Below are positions 1-11,014 of a stretch of 64,000 nucleotides of DNA, in pieces. The position numbers were made by a program, and so were the translations under genes. Positions within the stretch are counted from its first letter, which is position 1. Each line of letters opens with the position of its first letter. The notes below the pieces were generated by a model. It was not told the DNA's origin and did not search any database. It saw nothing but the letters and a program-made list of their open reading frames with translations. The stretch covers positions 80,834-144,833 of the forward strand of contig NZ_JAELXT010000011.1 in the NCBI RefSeq assembly GCF_016427565.1. The letters are read 5' to 3'. This stretch comes from Microvirga splendida. Lineage in GTDB: Bacteria > Pseudomonadota > Alphaproteobacteria > Rhizobiales > Beijerinckiaceae.

Positions 1-189
1 AGGGTTCGCGCGCCTCATCCTGTACCTGACCCCGAGGCTTTCGCAATTCGCTCGAAACTAAAAATTCTCGTGTCATTCCAAGTGACGCAGGACGGGATGA
101 CACCTTGGACAAATTGAATTTATACAACATTTCATTTCGATAGAGCGTACGGAGAGGTACAGCTACTACAATAATGTGGTCATGCGTTC

Positions 190-621
190 ATGAGATACCT
201 GCACCAGAGCGTGGAGCCGATTGCGGAATTCCTGGAAAGCCGCGGATTGAGGCTGTTTCTTCTCGATTTCAAGGGTGAAGAACCGTCAAAGCCAGTCGAC
301 GCAACTGCCCTCAAGCCATACCTGGAAGAAAGTAACCTTCTGTGGGGTGACAACCCCAACACCTATCTCGTCGCCGCTCATGGAGCCCAGCCGCCTACGA
401 TGATGGTACACGAGGCGGTCGAACAGGCTGAAACAGAAAGCCCAATCATTCTCGCCCTCGTTGCTTATGCTGATGGAGGCATAATCTCCGTCTCGAACCA
501 GCAGTTTGATTTTCAGCGGGAGACCCAATCCGGCGAATGGTGGAAGCCTACAAATCTGTCTCAACCTGCCCTGTCGTCCCTCTGGCTTCGGAAACTCTTG
601 GCGATGTTCAAGCGGGAGTGA
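190..621 (+). CDS. Hypothetical protein, 143 aa
   Basis: I do not recognise the family. The product is a soluble-looking, acidic protein of 143 residues with no signal peptide or membrane segment; its C-terminus is rich in Trp and Leu. The upstream ATG at 182 runs into a stop after three codons, so ATG 190 is the first usable start, with a purine-rich stretch (GGAGAGG) about 30 bases upstream but no close ribosome site. Base composition is visibly less G+C-rich than the mutase gene that follows, and codon use is less biased, which would fit a recently acquired or weakly expressed gene. It ends about 115 bases before the mutA start and does not look co-translated with it. Confidence 0.55.
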   Translation: MRYLHQSVEPIAEFLESRGLRLFLLDFKGEEPSKPVDATALKPYLEESNLLWGDNPNTYLVAAHGAQPPTMMVHEAVEQAETESPIILALVAYADGGIISVSNQQFDFQRETQSGEWWKPTNLSQPALSSLWLRKLLAMFKRE

Positions 622-735
622 TGAGTTCTCCACTCAGCGGTGATGGTCTCTTGGAAGATGGAGGCATTTCCCTCACCGCCCCACCGCGGTATTGTCCCGC
701 ACCATTCGCGCAGCCCTGCTCCGGACGAGGCCCTC

Positions 736-2706
736 ATGGACGATCTCTCTCTCGCCGCCGATTTTCCGCAAGCGACCCGCGAGCAATGGCTCAAGCGGGT
801 CGAAGGCGTGCTGAAGGGCGCGGATTTCCAGAAGAAGCTCGTCTCCCGCAGCCACGACGGCATCGCCATCGAGCCGCTCTACCCGAAGGCGGAAGGTTCT
901 GCGCCGGTGGCGCGCGAGCAGGCCGGCCGCTGGCGCGTCTCGCAGCGGGTCGATCATCCCGAGCCGGCAAGGGCCAATGAGCTGGCGCTGGCTGATCTCG
1001 AAGGCGGCGCCGACGCGCTGACTCTCGTCACCCGGAAAGCGCCTGCCGCACGCGGCTTCGGCGTCGCGATCGACTCCATCGAGGATCTCGACCGGGCGCT
1101 CGACGGCGTCATGCTCGACCTCATTCATCTGCGCGTCGATGCGGGCGGCCACGGCCGCCAGATGGCGGCGCTCGTGCTGGCGCTCGCCGAGCGGCGCGGC
1201 CACAAACTCGCCGACCTCTCCCTCGATCTCGGCCTCGATCCGCTCAGCGCCATGGCCGCCATGGGCCGCATGTCGGCCGCCTGGGACGTGATGGCCCGGC
1301 GGATGGGCGACACGCTTGCGCACCTGAGCGAGCAGGGCTTCGGCGGCCGTGCGTTCCTCGCCGACGGACGCGCCTATCACGAAGCCGGCGCCAGCGAGGC
1401 GCAGGAACTCGCGGCCGTGCTGGCGACGGGTCTCGGCTATCTGCGCGGCCTGGAATCCGCAGGGCATTCGCTCGATGCGGCGCGACGCTCGCTGTCGTTC
1501 CTGCTCGTGGCCGATGCGGACGAGTTCCTCACAGTCGCGAAGCTGCGGGCCCTGCGCCGCCTGTGGGCGCGGGTCGAGCAGGCCTGCGGCCTGGAGCCGA
1601 GGCCGATCCGCCTCCATGCGGAAACCGCCTGGCGCATGACCACGCGGCGCGATCCGTGGGTGAACATGCTGCGCACCACGGTGGCCGCGTTCTCGGCCGG
1701 CATCGGCGGGGCGGACGCGATCACGGTGCTGCCGTTCACGACAGCGCTCGGCCTGCCCGATGCGTTCGCCCGCAGGATCGCGCGCAACACGCAACTGATC
1801 CTGCTCGACGAGTCGAACCTCGCCCGCGTGGCCGATCCCGCGGCCGGCGCCGGCGGGTTTGAGGCGCTCACCGATGCGCTCTGCGACAAGGCCTGGGGGC
1901 TGTTCCAGGAGATCGAGCGCGAGGGCGGCATTCTGGAGAGCCTGAAGGGCGGAACGCTGCAGGCCCGTATCGCCGCCGTGCGCGCCCAGCGGGACAAGGC
2001 CGTCGCCACCCGCAGGGAGCCGATCACCGGCACGAGCGAGTTTCCCAACATCCATGAGGCGGACGTGACGGTGCTGATGCCGATGCCGGATGCGAAGGAG
2101 AACGGCGGCCCGGCATCGCCTGTTGCAGCGGGCGCAAAGGAAACCTCATTCGCCTCCCTCGTGCAGATGGCCGCGGGCGGATCGACGCTGCCGCAGCTTG
2201 CTGCCACGGCTGCGGCCTCGGAAGCGGTGGCGGTCGCCCCCCTGCCCTCGGTCCGTACGGCGGAAGCTTTCGAGCGCCTGCGCGACCGCGCCGACGCCTA
2301 TCGGGCCCGGACGGGATCGCGGCCGCGCGTCTTCCTGGCCAATCTCGGCTCCGCGGCCGATTTCACCGCCCGCGCAACCTTCGCCAAGAATTTCTTCGAG
2401 GCCGGAGGAATAGAAGCCATCATGAACGATGGATTAACGGACCATAAGAAACTTGAACAGACATTCATCGACAGTAAAGCCAAGATTAGCTGCATCTGCT
2501 CTACTGACGAAATTTACAAACTTCATGCCCCTGCGACCGCAAGGACCTTGCATCAGGCGGGAGCAAAACTTATGTTCCTGGCTGGCCGACCCGGGGAAGA
2601 TCAGAAAGAGCTGACCGGAGCGGGCATCACAACCTTCATTTTTTCCGGGTGCGACACCCTCAAGGTTCTCGGCGAGGCTCTCGATATGGCCTGCGCGGAG
2701 GCTTGA
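736..2706 (+). CDS. mutA: Methylmalonyl-CoA mutase small (beta) subunit
   Basis: Non-catalytic partner of MutB in the adenosylcobalamin-dependent methylmalonyl-CoA mutase that interconverts methylmalonyl-CoA and succinyl-CoA in propionate and ethylmalonyl-CoA metabolism. About 656 residues from ATG 736 (MDDLSLAADFPQATREQW), the usual subunit length; the frame is open further upstream but that part does not look like mutase. The N-terminal two thirds is the TIM-barrel part, with a family-like RRDPWVNMLRTT near residue 308. The C-terminal part is cobalamin-domain-like but has NLGSAAD where the large subunit carries DGHDRG, as expected for the small subunit. From about 2400 the DNA becomes clearly less G+C-rich although the reading frame and family resemblance continue (see findings). 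MutB lies 1 kb downstream rather than adjacent. Confidence 0.93.
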   Translation: MDDLSLAADFPQATREQWLKRVEGVLKGADFQKKLVSRSHDGIAIEPLYPKAEGSAPVAREQAGRWRVSQRVDHPEPARANELALADLEGGADALTLVTRKAPAARGFGVAIDSIEDLDRALDGVMLDLIHLRVDAGGHGRQMAALVLALAERRGHKLADLSLDLGLDPLSAMAAMGRMSAAWDVMARRMGDTLAHLSEQGFGGRAFLADGRAYHEAGASEAQELAAVLATGLGYLRGLESAGHSLDAARRSLSFLLVADADEFLTVAKLRALRRLWARVEQACGLEPRPIRLHAETAWRMTTRRDPWVNMLRTTVAAFSAGIGGADAITVLPFTTALGLPDAFARRIARNTQLILLDESNLARVADPAAGAGGFEALTDALCDKAWGLFQEIEREGGILESLKGGTLQARIAAVRAQRDKAVATRREPITGTSEFPNIHEADVTVLMPMPDAKENGGPASPVAAGAKETSFASLVQMAAGGSTLPQLAATAAASEAVAVAPLPSVRTAEAFERLRDRADAYRARTGSRPRVFLANLGSAADFTARATFAKNFFEAGGIEAIMNDGLTDHKKLEQTFIDSKAKISCICSTDEIYKLHAPATARTLHQAGAKLMFLAGRPGEDQKELTGAGITTFIFSGCDTLKVLGEALDMACAEA

Positions 2707-2740
2707 GGTCTCCTCCCGGCCACCAACCGGGGGGACCGCG

Positions 2741-3133
2741 GTGACGAATTTCATGAAGACAACGGCTGTGGCCCTGAGCCTCGGCATGGTTTGCACCGGC
2801 GCGGCCCTGGCCGCTCCCAAGAGCCAGCACGACGGCACCTGGCAGGTGCAGATGGTGACCGAGTCCGGCATCTGCGGCACCAACACCTATGCCATCACGG
2901 TCGAGCAGGGGAATGTGCGCTACCACGGCACGCCCGGCGACACGCCGGCGCAGATCAACGGACGGATCGCCACCAACGGTTCCGTGAGCCTCGACATCCG
3001 CCGCAGTTCCGCCCAGGCCCAGGCCTCCGGCAGCCTGGCGGGCCAGTCCGGCTCCGGCGTCTGGAAGGTCGATTCCTACGGCTGCTCCGGCCGCTGGAAC
3101 GCCCAGAAGCGCTCAAGCGTCGCGCAGAGCTGA
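2741..3133 (+). CDS. Small secreted protein, paralog 1
   Basis: 130 residues from GTG 2741; an in-frame ATG at 2753 (MKTTAVALSLGMVC) would serve equally well and places the signal peptide at the very N-terminus. The signal peptide ends near ALAAP. The mature part begins with DGTWQVQMVTESGICG and ends with a CSGRWNAQKR segment, giving two widely spaced cysteines that could form a disulfide. The next gene encodes a protein with the same pattern, so the pair arose by tandem duplication. The function is unknown; the protein is probably periplasmic or secreted. The gene ends just before a strong intrinsic terminator at 3151. Confidence 0.8.
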   Translation: MTNFMKTTAVALSLGMVCTGAALAAPKSQHDGTWQVQMVTESGICGTNTYAITVEQGNVRYHGTPGDTPAQINGRIATNGSVSLDIRRSSAQAQASGSLAGQSGSGVWKVDSYGCSGRWNAQKRSSVAQS

Positions 3134-3150
3134 CCTGCCGCGCTTCCCTC

Positions 3151-3184
3151 AAGCCGCCGCATCGTCCGATGCGGCGGCTTTTTC
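3151..3184 (+). terminator. Rho-independent terminator
   Basis: Stem AAGCCGCCGCAT (3151-3162) pairs perfectly with ATGCGGCGGCTT (3169-3180) around a six-base loop, followed by TTTT. It closes the first secreted-protein gene and separates it from its paralog, so the second copy needs its own promoter. Confidence 0.85.
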
Positions 3185-3211
3185 ATGCCTGCGGCTGCCC
3201 GTCCCGGGAGA

Positions 3212-3237
3212 GGAACCCCGCCCGAAACACCCACGTT
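3212..3237 (+). promoter_or_regulatory. EcfG-type promoter (N17) for secreted paralog 2
   Basis: GGAAC at 3212-3216 and CGTT at 3234-3237, separated by 17 bases, match the alphaproteobacterial general-stress sigma factor consensus. The ATG is 37 bases downstream. It lies outside the stress island at 43-50 kb but matches the same consensus. Confidence 0.55.
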
Positions 3238-3273
3238 GGTTCAACCAATTCATTGTTGTTCAAGGAGTGTTTC

Positions 3274-3642
3274 ATGCGTGTTCTTTCCTGGCTCGGCGGC
3301 GCCGCCCTCGTGGCCCTCGCGATGTCTCCCCAGGCCCAAGCTCAGACCAACCGGTTCGACGGCAACTGGAGCGTGGAGGTGGTCACCGAGCAGGGCGCCT
3401 GCGACCGGGCCTATCGCTACCCGGTCATCGTCCAGAACGGCCAAGCCCGCTACGGCGGTCCCGAGAGCTTCAACGTGAACGGCCGGGTTCAATCGAACGG
3501 CTCCGTCTCCGCCAGCATCTCGCGCGGTCAGGACCGGGCCAACGTCTCGGGCCGGCTCTCGGGCACCATGGGCCGCGGCACCTGGACCACCTCCGGCGGG
3601 CGGGTCTGCTCCGGCTACTGGAACGCCGAGAAGCGGGGGTGA
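3274..3642 (+). CDS. Small secreted protein, paralog 2
   Basis: 122 residues from ATG 3274, preceded by AAGGAG at 3262-3267. The signal peptide (MRVLSWLGGAALVALAM) ends near AQAQT. The mature domain repeats the plan of the upstream gene: DGNWSVEVVTEQGACD, a central RYGGPE segment, then GRVQSNGSVS and a terminal CSGYWNAEKRG, with the two cysteines at matching positions. The two proteins are clearly paralogous but diverged. An EcfG-type promoter in front suggests this copy answers to general stress, whereas the first copy has no such signal. Function unknown. Confidence 0.83.
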   Translation: MRVLSWLGGAALVALAMSPQAQAQTNRFDGNWSVEVVTEQGACDRAYRYPVIVQNGQARYGGPESFNVNGRVQSNGSVSASISRGQDRANVSGRLSGTMGRGTWTTSGGRVCSGYWNAEKRG

Positions 3643-3739
3643 CGGCTCAGACCTTGCGCCGATAGCATCGCGCAGACGGATGCCCTAGAATGCACCTCAT
3701 TCGATCCGTTTCCACCGGCAAGGGCATCCGTTTCATCCC

Positions 3740-5902
<2,163 letters not shown>

Positions 5903-5993
5903 CGCCGCCTCGCCGTCCCTGCCCGTGACGATCCGGAGCCTGTCAACCCTGCGATAACCCTCTGAACAAATGAGGGACCCGACCTCTCCGGCC

Positions 5994-6016
5994 CGGGCGG
6001 GTTACACCGCCCGTTT
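5994..6016 (+). terminator. Probable terminator after mutB
   Basis: CGGGCGG (5994-6000) pairs with CCGCCCG (6007-6013) around GTTACA, followed by a short TTT. The stem is strong but the T run is short, so termination efficiency is uncertain. Confidence 0.5.
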
Positions 6017-6081
6017 CATTGATCGGTAATATTCCCCATGGGAAGCTTCCTGCAGTTCTTTAAAGCAATTGCGGGGACCCC

Positions 6082-7248
6082 ATGGCCATCAATCTCGAAA
6101 ATTACACGCTGACCTTCTCCGACGAATTTACGGGCAATTACCTCGATACGTCCGTGTGGGGCACGAAGTATTGGTGGGGCGGGCGGACGCTGGCGAGCAA
6201 CGGCGAGATGCAGTACTTCGCCGACCGCTCGACCGCGGTGGTCCAGCAATACCCGAGCCTCGATCCGTTCCGGATCTCCGGGGATCCGTATCAACCCGGC
6301 GACGGCGTTCTGACCATCACGGCCCAGCCGTCCCCCGATACGAGCCTGACGGATGGGCTGCCCTATGTGTCGGGGCTCATCAACACCTACGGGACGTTCT
6401 CTCAGACCTACGGCTATTTCGAGATATCGGCGCAGGTGCCGTCCGGCCAGGGCCTGTGGCCCGCCTTCTGGCTCTTGCCGCAGAGCGGCAACTGGCCGCC
6501 GGAAATCGACGTGCTCGAACTGCTCGGCCACGATCCGTCGACCTATTACGTCGGCTCGCACTGGAAGGATGCCACGGGCAAGCATGCGTTCAAGACTCAA
6601 GGGATCTCCACCGGAATCGATCTCTCGGACGGCTTCCACAGCTACGGCACGCTGTGGACCGCCGATACGATCACCTACTATCTCGACGGCACCCAGGTGT
6701 TCTCCATGGCGACGCCGGCGGGCATGAACGAGCCGATGTACCTCCTCGCCGGTCTCGCCGTCGGCGGCAACTGGCCCGGTGCGCCGGACAGCACGACCGT
6801 GTTCCCGGCCGAGTTCCAGATCGACTACATCCGCGCCTATGCGCCCAGCATCAAGCCGACGATCTCGGGCAACGACAGCAACAACTCGCTGGTCGGCGAC
6901 AAGGTGGCGACGGCGCTCAACGACATCATCTTCGCCTATGGCGGCAACGACACGCTCGAGGGCCTGAAGGGCAACGACACTCTGGCGGGCGGCAGCGGTG
7001 CGGATACCTTCATCTACCGCAGCAGCCCGACCGGGCACGACGTGATCCTCGACTTCGATCCCCTCGGCGGAGACGTGGTGCGCATCACGAAGGCGATTGC
7101 AGGCCAGAAGAACTTCTCCGGCCTCTACCGGATGATCAAGGACAATGGCGCCGGCGATGCGGTCCTCAAGCTCGCCGATGGCGGCTCCATCACCTTCGAC
7201 GGCGTGAGGAAGGCCCAGCTCGGCTACGACGACTTCCTCATCGTGTGA
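6082..7248 (+). CDS. GH16 family beta-glycanase with RTX repeats, secreted by type I route
   Basis: 388-residue enzyme. Residues about 10-255 form a glycoside hydrolase family 16 domain; the motif EIDVLE near residue 140 supplies the two catalytic glutamates and the helper aspartate, followed by LGHDP. Family members cut beta-1,3/1,4-glucans or bacterial exopolysaccharides such as succinoglycan (ExoK/ExsH-like). The C-terminal 100 residues contain calcium-binding nonapeptide repeats (GGNDTLEGLKGNDTLAGGSG) and end in a hydrophobic DDFLIV tail, the layout of substrates of type I secretion. There is no N-terminal signal peptide. No type I transporter is encoded in the window. The exact substrate cannot be read from sequence; processing of its own surface glycan is plausible. 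Confidence 0.88.
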   Translation: MAINLENYTLTFSDEFTGNYLDTSVWGTKYWWGGRTLASNGEMQYFADRSTAVVQQYPSLDPFRISGDPYQPGDGVLTITAQPSPDTSLTDGLPYVSGLINTYGTFSQTYGYFEISAQVPSGQGLWPAFWLLPQSGNWPPEIDVLELLGHDPSTYYVGSHWKDATGKHAFKTQGISTGIDLSDGFHSYGTLWTADTITYYLDGTQVFSMATPAGMNEPMYLLAGLAVGGNWPGAPDSTTVFPAEFQIDYIRAYAPSIKPTISGNDSNNSLVGDKVATALNDIIFAYGGNDTLEGLKGNDTLAGGSGADTFIYRSSPTGHDVILDFDPLGGDVVRITKAIAGQKNFSGLYRMIKDNGAGDAVLKLADGGSITFDGVRKAQLGYDDFLIV

Positions 7249-7275
7249 GCGCCGCTCCTGTTCGAGCGGTCGATC

Positions 7276-7327
7276 GAGCATCGGACCCAAAAGTGGACTT
7301 GCACTTTTGGGGATTCATCCGATGCTC
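7276..7327. repeat. Intergenic palindromic element, type A
   Basis: Outer arms GAGCATCGGA (7276-7285) and TCCGATGCTC (7318-7327), inner arms CCCAAAAGTG and CACTTTTGGG. A near-copy in inverted orientation lies at 50016-50062. It resembles the short palindromic intergenic repeats scattered through rhizobial genomes. It could fold as RNA and act as a weak terminator between the convergent glycanase and lipoprotein genes. Confidence 0.7.
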
Positions 7328-7342
7328 AACTGTGAGAGCAGC

Positions 7343-7408
7343 GCATCGTGTGGTCCGGACCCAGCGGGCCGCGCTAGCGAAAACCGGGTCCACTTTTCCT
7401 CACGATGC
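7343..7408. repeat. Intergenic palindromic element, type B
   Basis: Arms GCATCGTG (7343-7350) and CACGATGC (7401-7408); the interior contains AAAACCGGGTCCACTTTTCC. A partial copy of the right half is at about 9891-9920 (AAAACCGGATCCACTTTTCC). Directly adjacent to the type A element, so the two form a mosaic, as described for rhizobial intergenic mosaic elements. Confidence 0.65.
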
Positions 7409-7409
7409 A

Positions 7410-8390
7410 CTACGACCGCTCGATCGCGCGCTTCACCACCTGCTGCACTTCCTTGTTCGACAGGAACAGGTCGTGGTTGATGATGCCGCCGCCGAACTCA
7501 GAGGCGTCGGCCACGCGCACGCCCAGAGCCTCCAGCCGCTCGCGGTCGGCCGCCCCGGCCCGCACGATGCCGCCGGCGAGCCGGCTCGAGACGGCGAGCG
7601 CCCGGTCGTTGGTGGAGCTGATGACGGTGATCTTCTTCGCGTCCGTCCCCAGGCGCTCCAGCCCGCGGGCGAACAGGTCGATGTCGATGTCGGGCGCGGC
7701 CAGCACCACGGCGCCGATGCGCTCCATGGCGCTCTCGCCGCCCGACGCGCGCAGCATGCGCAGGGTTTCCAGCGTCAGCAGCGTGCCCATGCTGTGCGCC
7801 ACGATGTGGATGCGCCCGCCGCTCGGGGTATTGGCGATGGCAGCCAGCAGGTCCTCAAGCGAGTCGCGGGACCACATGGCGCTCTCGCGGTCGGCCACAT
7901 AGCTGAAGGTCGACGCGGCGGACGGCCAGGTGAAGAGGCCGGTGACGCCCGCGAACTTGATGCCATCCGACAGATCGACCGTCGAGGTGGCGGCGGTCTC
8001 GAAGCTTTCCTTGTAGCCGTGGATGTAGAGCAGCAGGTCGCGGCCGAAGGCGGCTTGAGCGAAGGCCTGCGCGGCGTTGCTGCGATTGATGTTATCGACC
8101 TTGGCGATGGTCCAGTCGCTTGCGGTCACGCGCCCGAGGAGCGAATCCGAGGGCGGCGTCAGGCGGGCTTCCGCGAAGATCATGTCGGCCGAGCGCTCGC
8201 TGCTGAACCAGGGTTTCTGGGGCGGGTCGCCCGCCGGCAGCCGCGTGGTGGCGATCAGCAGCTTGGGATCCTTGCTCAGGCCGACCTTGAAGGCAGCAGG
8301 GCTGACGAGCGCCGAATCCTCCCCGACGCAGCCGGACAGGGCAACGCCGGCAAGGCAGAGGATCGCAACACGGGAGAAGGAGAAACGCAT
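7410..8390 (-). CDS. Alpha/beta-hydrolase lipoprotein (DUF900-like)
   Basis: 326 residues from ATG at 8390. The N-terminus is a lipoprotein signal peptide with lipobox LSGC near residues 18-21, so the protein is probably anchored in a membrane facing the periplasm. The body is an alpha/beta-hydrolase of the DUF900 type: LLYIHGYKESFE marks the oxyanion strand-loop, HIVAHSMGTLL near residue 200 is the nucleophile elbow with Ser, and NHDLFLSN near the C-terminus would supply the catalytic histidine. The substrate is unknown (esterase or lipase-like activity expected). It stands alone, convergent with the glycanase gene and divergent from the DUF3750 gene. Confidence 0.83.
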   Translation of the reverse strand: MRFSFSRVAILCLAGVALSGCVGEDSALVSPAAFKVGLSKDPKLLIATTRLPAGDPPQKPWFSSERSADMIFAEARLTPPSDSLLGRVTASDWTIAKVDNINRSNAAQAFAQAAFGRDLLLYIHGYKESFETAATSTVDLSDGIKFAGVTGLFTWPSAASTFSYVADRESAMWSRDSLEDLLAAIANTPSGGRIHIVAHSMGTLLTLETLRMLRASGGESAMERIGAVVLAAPDIDIDLFARGLERLGTDAKKITVISSTNDRALAVSSRLAGGIVRAGAADRERLEALGVRVADASEFGGGIINHDLFLSNKEVQQVVKRAIERS

Positions 8391-8570
8391 GAGGCCTGAA
8401 TTTCGAGAGGGGACGGGGAAGGTCATGCTGTTTTGCCCTCGATCATGGCATGCGCAAGGCAAGGCCCTGCCGCAATCCCCACTGGTGCCGGATCCCGGTA
8501 AAGCATTGGTGAACATGAGCATAGGGTCCGGTGCCTTGATGCAGGCAGGGCCCGACCGTACCTTCACCCC

Positions 8571-9329
8571 ATGCTCGCCGCCCTCGCCCGCATTCTCCTT
8601 GTCATCGTTGCCCTTTTCATCCTTCCCCTGGGGGCCCATGCCCTCTGGTGGACCATGCGCGACGATGTCGCGCCGAATTGGGGCGCGGCCGACTGGTCGA
8701 GCGCGAAGCTCCTGCCCGCCGCCTCGGAGGCTCCCGAGGCCATCGTGGCGGTCTATGCGGCGCGGGTCGGGCGCTGGCGCGGCATCTTCGCCCACCACAC
8801 CTGGGTGGTGGTGAAGGAGGCCGGCGCCCGCACCTATACCCGCTACGACAAGGTTGGCTGGGGCAGCCCGGTGCGCACCAACGGCTGGGCGCCGGACGGG
8901 CGCTGGTTCGGCAATGCGCCCCAACCCGTGGTGGTGATCGAAGGGCCTGAGGCCGAGCGGCTGATCCCCCAGGTGCGCCGGGCGGTGGCGAGCTATCCCT
9001 ACCAGGGCTACGGCGCCTACAACGCCTGGCCGGGCCCGAACTCCAACACCTTCGTGGCCCATGTGATGCGCTCCGTGCCCGAACTCGCCGCTCCCCTGCC
9101 CCCGACGGCGCTCGGGAAGGACTGGCAGCCCTGGCGCGACATCGTGGGCCTGACCCCCAGCCGCACCGGCATTCAGATCTCGCTCGGCGGCTATGCGGGC
9201 ATCGCGGTCGGCTGGATCGAGGGAATCGAGATCGACTTCATGGGCCTCGTCGCCGGCCTCGACCTGCGCCGCCCGGCGATCAAGATTCCCGCCTGGGGAC
9301 GATTCGGCATGGACCCGATCACGTGGTGA
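8571..9329 (+). CDS. DUF3750 family protein
   Basis: 252 residues with one N-terminal membrane segment (residues 1-25), so probably membrane-anchored with a periplasmic domain. The body matches what I know of DUF3750: conserved FAHHTWVVVKEAG, RYDKVGWG, and NAWPGPNSNTFVAHVMR (residues near 145-165), the last resembling papain-like or NlpC-like fold segments with Asn/His. The function is not established. It is the first gene of a rightward run with the DUF1772 gene and meaB, but gaps of 80-90 bases argue against tight coupling. Confidence 0.78.
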   Translation: MLAALARILLVIVALFILPLGAHALWWTMRDDVAPNWGAADWSSAKLLPAASEAPEAIVAVYAARVGRWRGIFAHHTWVVVKEAGARTYTRYDKVGWGSPVRTNGWAPDGRWFGNAPQPVVVIEGPEAERLIPQVRRAVASYPYQGYGAYNAWPGPNSNTFVAHVMRSVPELAAPLPPTALGKDWQPWRDIVGLTPSRTGIQISLGGYAGIAVGWIEGIEIDFMGLVAGLDLRRPAIKIPAWGRFGMDPITW

Positions 9330-9420
9330 ACGCGCAGCCCGGATGATTGTCCCGGTCACGTGTGAGACCTATGCTCGCGACGCAGGGGCCTCGTGAAGGC
9401 AGGCCCTGAAGGGAACTGAC

Positions 9421-9852
9421 ATGCTCCTAGGTCAGCTTGCGCTCCTTGCTGCCGCCGTGTTCTCCGGTGCAGCTCTCTACATCAATATTGCCGAGCAGCC
9501 TGCGCGTCTGGAGTTGGACGACCGATCCCTGCTGATCGAGTGGAAGCCAGCCTACAAGCGCGGCTTGTCCATGCAGGCCCCGCTGGCAATCGTGGGGTTC
9601 CTGCTCGGCATCGCGGAATGGTGGCAGTCCGATCACGTCGGATGGATTCTTGGGGCGTTGCTCATGATCGCAAACTGGCCGGTAACGTTCTTCGCCATCA
9701 TGCCCACCAACAACAGGCTCATGGCGACCGATCCTGCGGCGGCTGGCCCCGAGAGCCGAGCGATGATCGGGCGGTGGGGCATGCTTCACGCGGTTCGCAC
9801 CGCGCTTGGCTTTGCGGCCTGTCTCGCTTTCCTGTGGGCCTCCCTCTCCTGA
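9421..9852 (+). CDS. DUF1772 family membrane protein
   Basis: 143 residues with four predicted transmembrane helices (about 1-22, 55-72, 78-98 and 120-140). MPTNNRLM after the third helix is the hallmark of the DUF1772 (anthrone-oxygenase-like) family. GGGAAC lies just upstream of ATG 9421. Family members occur in many bacteria as small integral membrane proteins of unknown function; the relation to fungal anthrone oxygenases is structural only. Confidence 0.75.
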   Translation: MLLGQLALLAAAVFSGAALYINIAEQPARLELDDRSLLIEWKPAYKRGLSMQAPLAIVGFLLGIAEWWQSDHVGWILGALLMIANWPVTFFAIMPTNNRLMATDPAAAGPESRAMIGRWGMLHAVRTALGFAACLAFLWASLS

Positions 9853-9890
9853 CTTGGCATCCCGGCGCCTCCCTCACGGATATAGGGTTC

Positions 9891-9923
9891 AAAAACCGGA
9901 TCCACTTTTCCGCACGATGCGCT
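9891..9923. repeat. Partial copy of palindromic element type B
   Basis: AAAAACCGGATCCACTTTTC followed by CGCACGATGC repeats the right half of the element at 7343-7408 with few differences. It sits between the DUF1772 gene and meaB, ending just before the meaB start region. Confidence 0.6.
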
Positions 9924-9934
9924 AAAGCTCTCTC

Positions 9935-10921
9935 ATGACCGGGGGCTTGCAGAAAAAGACGCAAATATCGGCTGAAGCTGTCGCCAGCGGCGACCGCGCG
10001 GCGCTCGCGCGCGCCATCACGCTCATGGAATCGCGCCGGCCCGACCACCGGGAGGCAGCGCGCGCGCTTCTCCAGGAACTCATGCCCCGCACCGGAAAGG
10101 CCGTGCGCATCGGCATCACCGGGGTTCCCGGCGTGGGCAAGTCCACCACCATCGACACCCTGGGCTCCATGCTCACCGAGAAGGGCCACAAGGTGGCGGT
10201 GCTCGCCGTCGACCCCTCCTCGACGCGCACCGGCGGGGCGATTCTCGGGGACAAGACCCGCATGGCGCGGCTCGCCGCCGACCCCAATGCCTTCATCCGC
10301 CCCTCGCCCTCCTCCGGCACCCTCGGCGGAGTCGCGGCGAAGACCCGCGAGACCATGCTGCTCTGCGAGGCCGCCGGGTTCGACGTGATCCTGGTTGAGA
10401 CCGTGGGCGTCGGGCAGTCGGAAACGGCCGTGGCGGACCTCACCGATTTCTTCCTCGTGCTCATGCTGCCGGGCGCTGGCGACGAGCTCCAGGGCATCAA
10501 GAAGGGCATCCTGGAGCTCGCCGACCTGATCGCCGTCAACAAGGCGGACGACGTGGGCGCGAAGGCCAAGGCGGCGGCGGCCGAGTACAAGGCCGCCCTG
10601 CACATCCTGGCCCCTGCCTCGCCGACCTGGACGCCGCCCGTGCTGACGGTCTCGGGCCTGACCGGCCAGGGGCTCGACGAGCTCTGGACCAAGGTGCTCG
10701 ACCACCGCAAGCGCCTGGAAGCCACCGGGGAGCTTGCCGCCAAGCGGCGGGCGCAGGACACGAAATGGATGTGGGCTCTCGTCCACGAGCGCCTGCACGA
10801 GCGCCTCACCCACGATCCCGCCCTGCGCCGGCGCGTGCCGGAGATCGAGCGCGCCATCGCCGACGGCACCCTGTCGCCCAATGCGGCGGCGAGCGAGATC
10901 GTGACGCTGCTGGGAATCTAG
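9935..10921 (+). CDS. meaB: Methylmalonyl-CoA mutase GTPase chaperone MeaB
   Basis: 328-residue G3E-family GTPase that protects methylmalonyl-CoA mutase and gates adenosylcobalamin transfer to it. The P-loop GVPGVGKST is at about residues 63-71; [19 protein letters not shown] follows as the family-specific switch region, then ETVGVGQSE (Walker B/switch II) and NKADD as the G4 base-recognition motif. The C-terminal helices (from about 255) are the dimerisation part. Placement in the same 10-kb segment and orientation as mutA and mutB supports a partnership. Also known as ArgK-like in older annotation. Confidence 0.96.
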   Translation: MTGGLQKKTQISAEAVASGDRAALARAITLMESRRPDHREAARALLQELMPRTGKAVRIGITGVPGVGKSTTIDTLGSMLTEKGHKVAVLAVDPSSTRTGGAILGDKTRMARLAADPNAFIRPSPSSGTLGGVAAKTRETMLLCEAAGFDVILVETVGVGQSETAVADLTDFFLVLMLPGAGDELQGIKKGILELADLIAVNKADDVGAKAKAAAAEYKAALHILAPASPTWTPPVLTVSGLTGQGLDELWTKVLDHRKRLEATGELAAKRRAQDTKWMWALVHERLHERLTHDPALRRRVPEIERAIADGTLSPNAAASEIVTLLGI

Positions 10922-11014
10922 CCCCTATCCGCAATTGCACCTGATCCGGGCTCGAAAACCGGCTTCAATCCTGAGGCGCCTCTATGGCCTGTCAGGACAG
11001 GAGCGGATCGCATC

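Noticed and set aside
1..117. Open frame from the left edge to a TGA at 115-117
   Set aside because: Thirty-eight codons with no recognisable family; could be the tail of an upstream gene but cannot be supported from this window.
673..2055. Long minus-strand frame opposite mutA, and similar long frames opposite mutB, the ABC gene and others
   Set aside because: Arginine- and histidine-rich translations typical of antisense shadows in high-G+C genes; the plus-strand genes have clear family matches.
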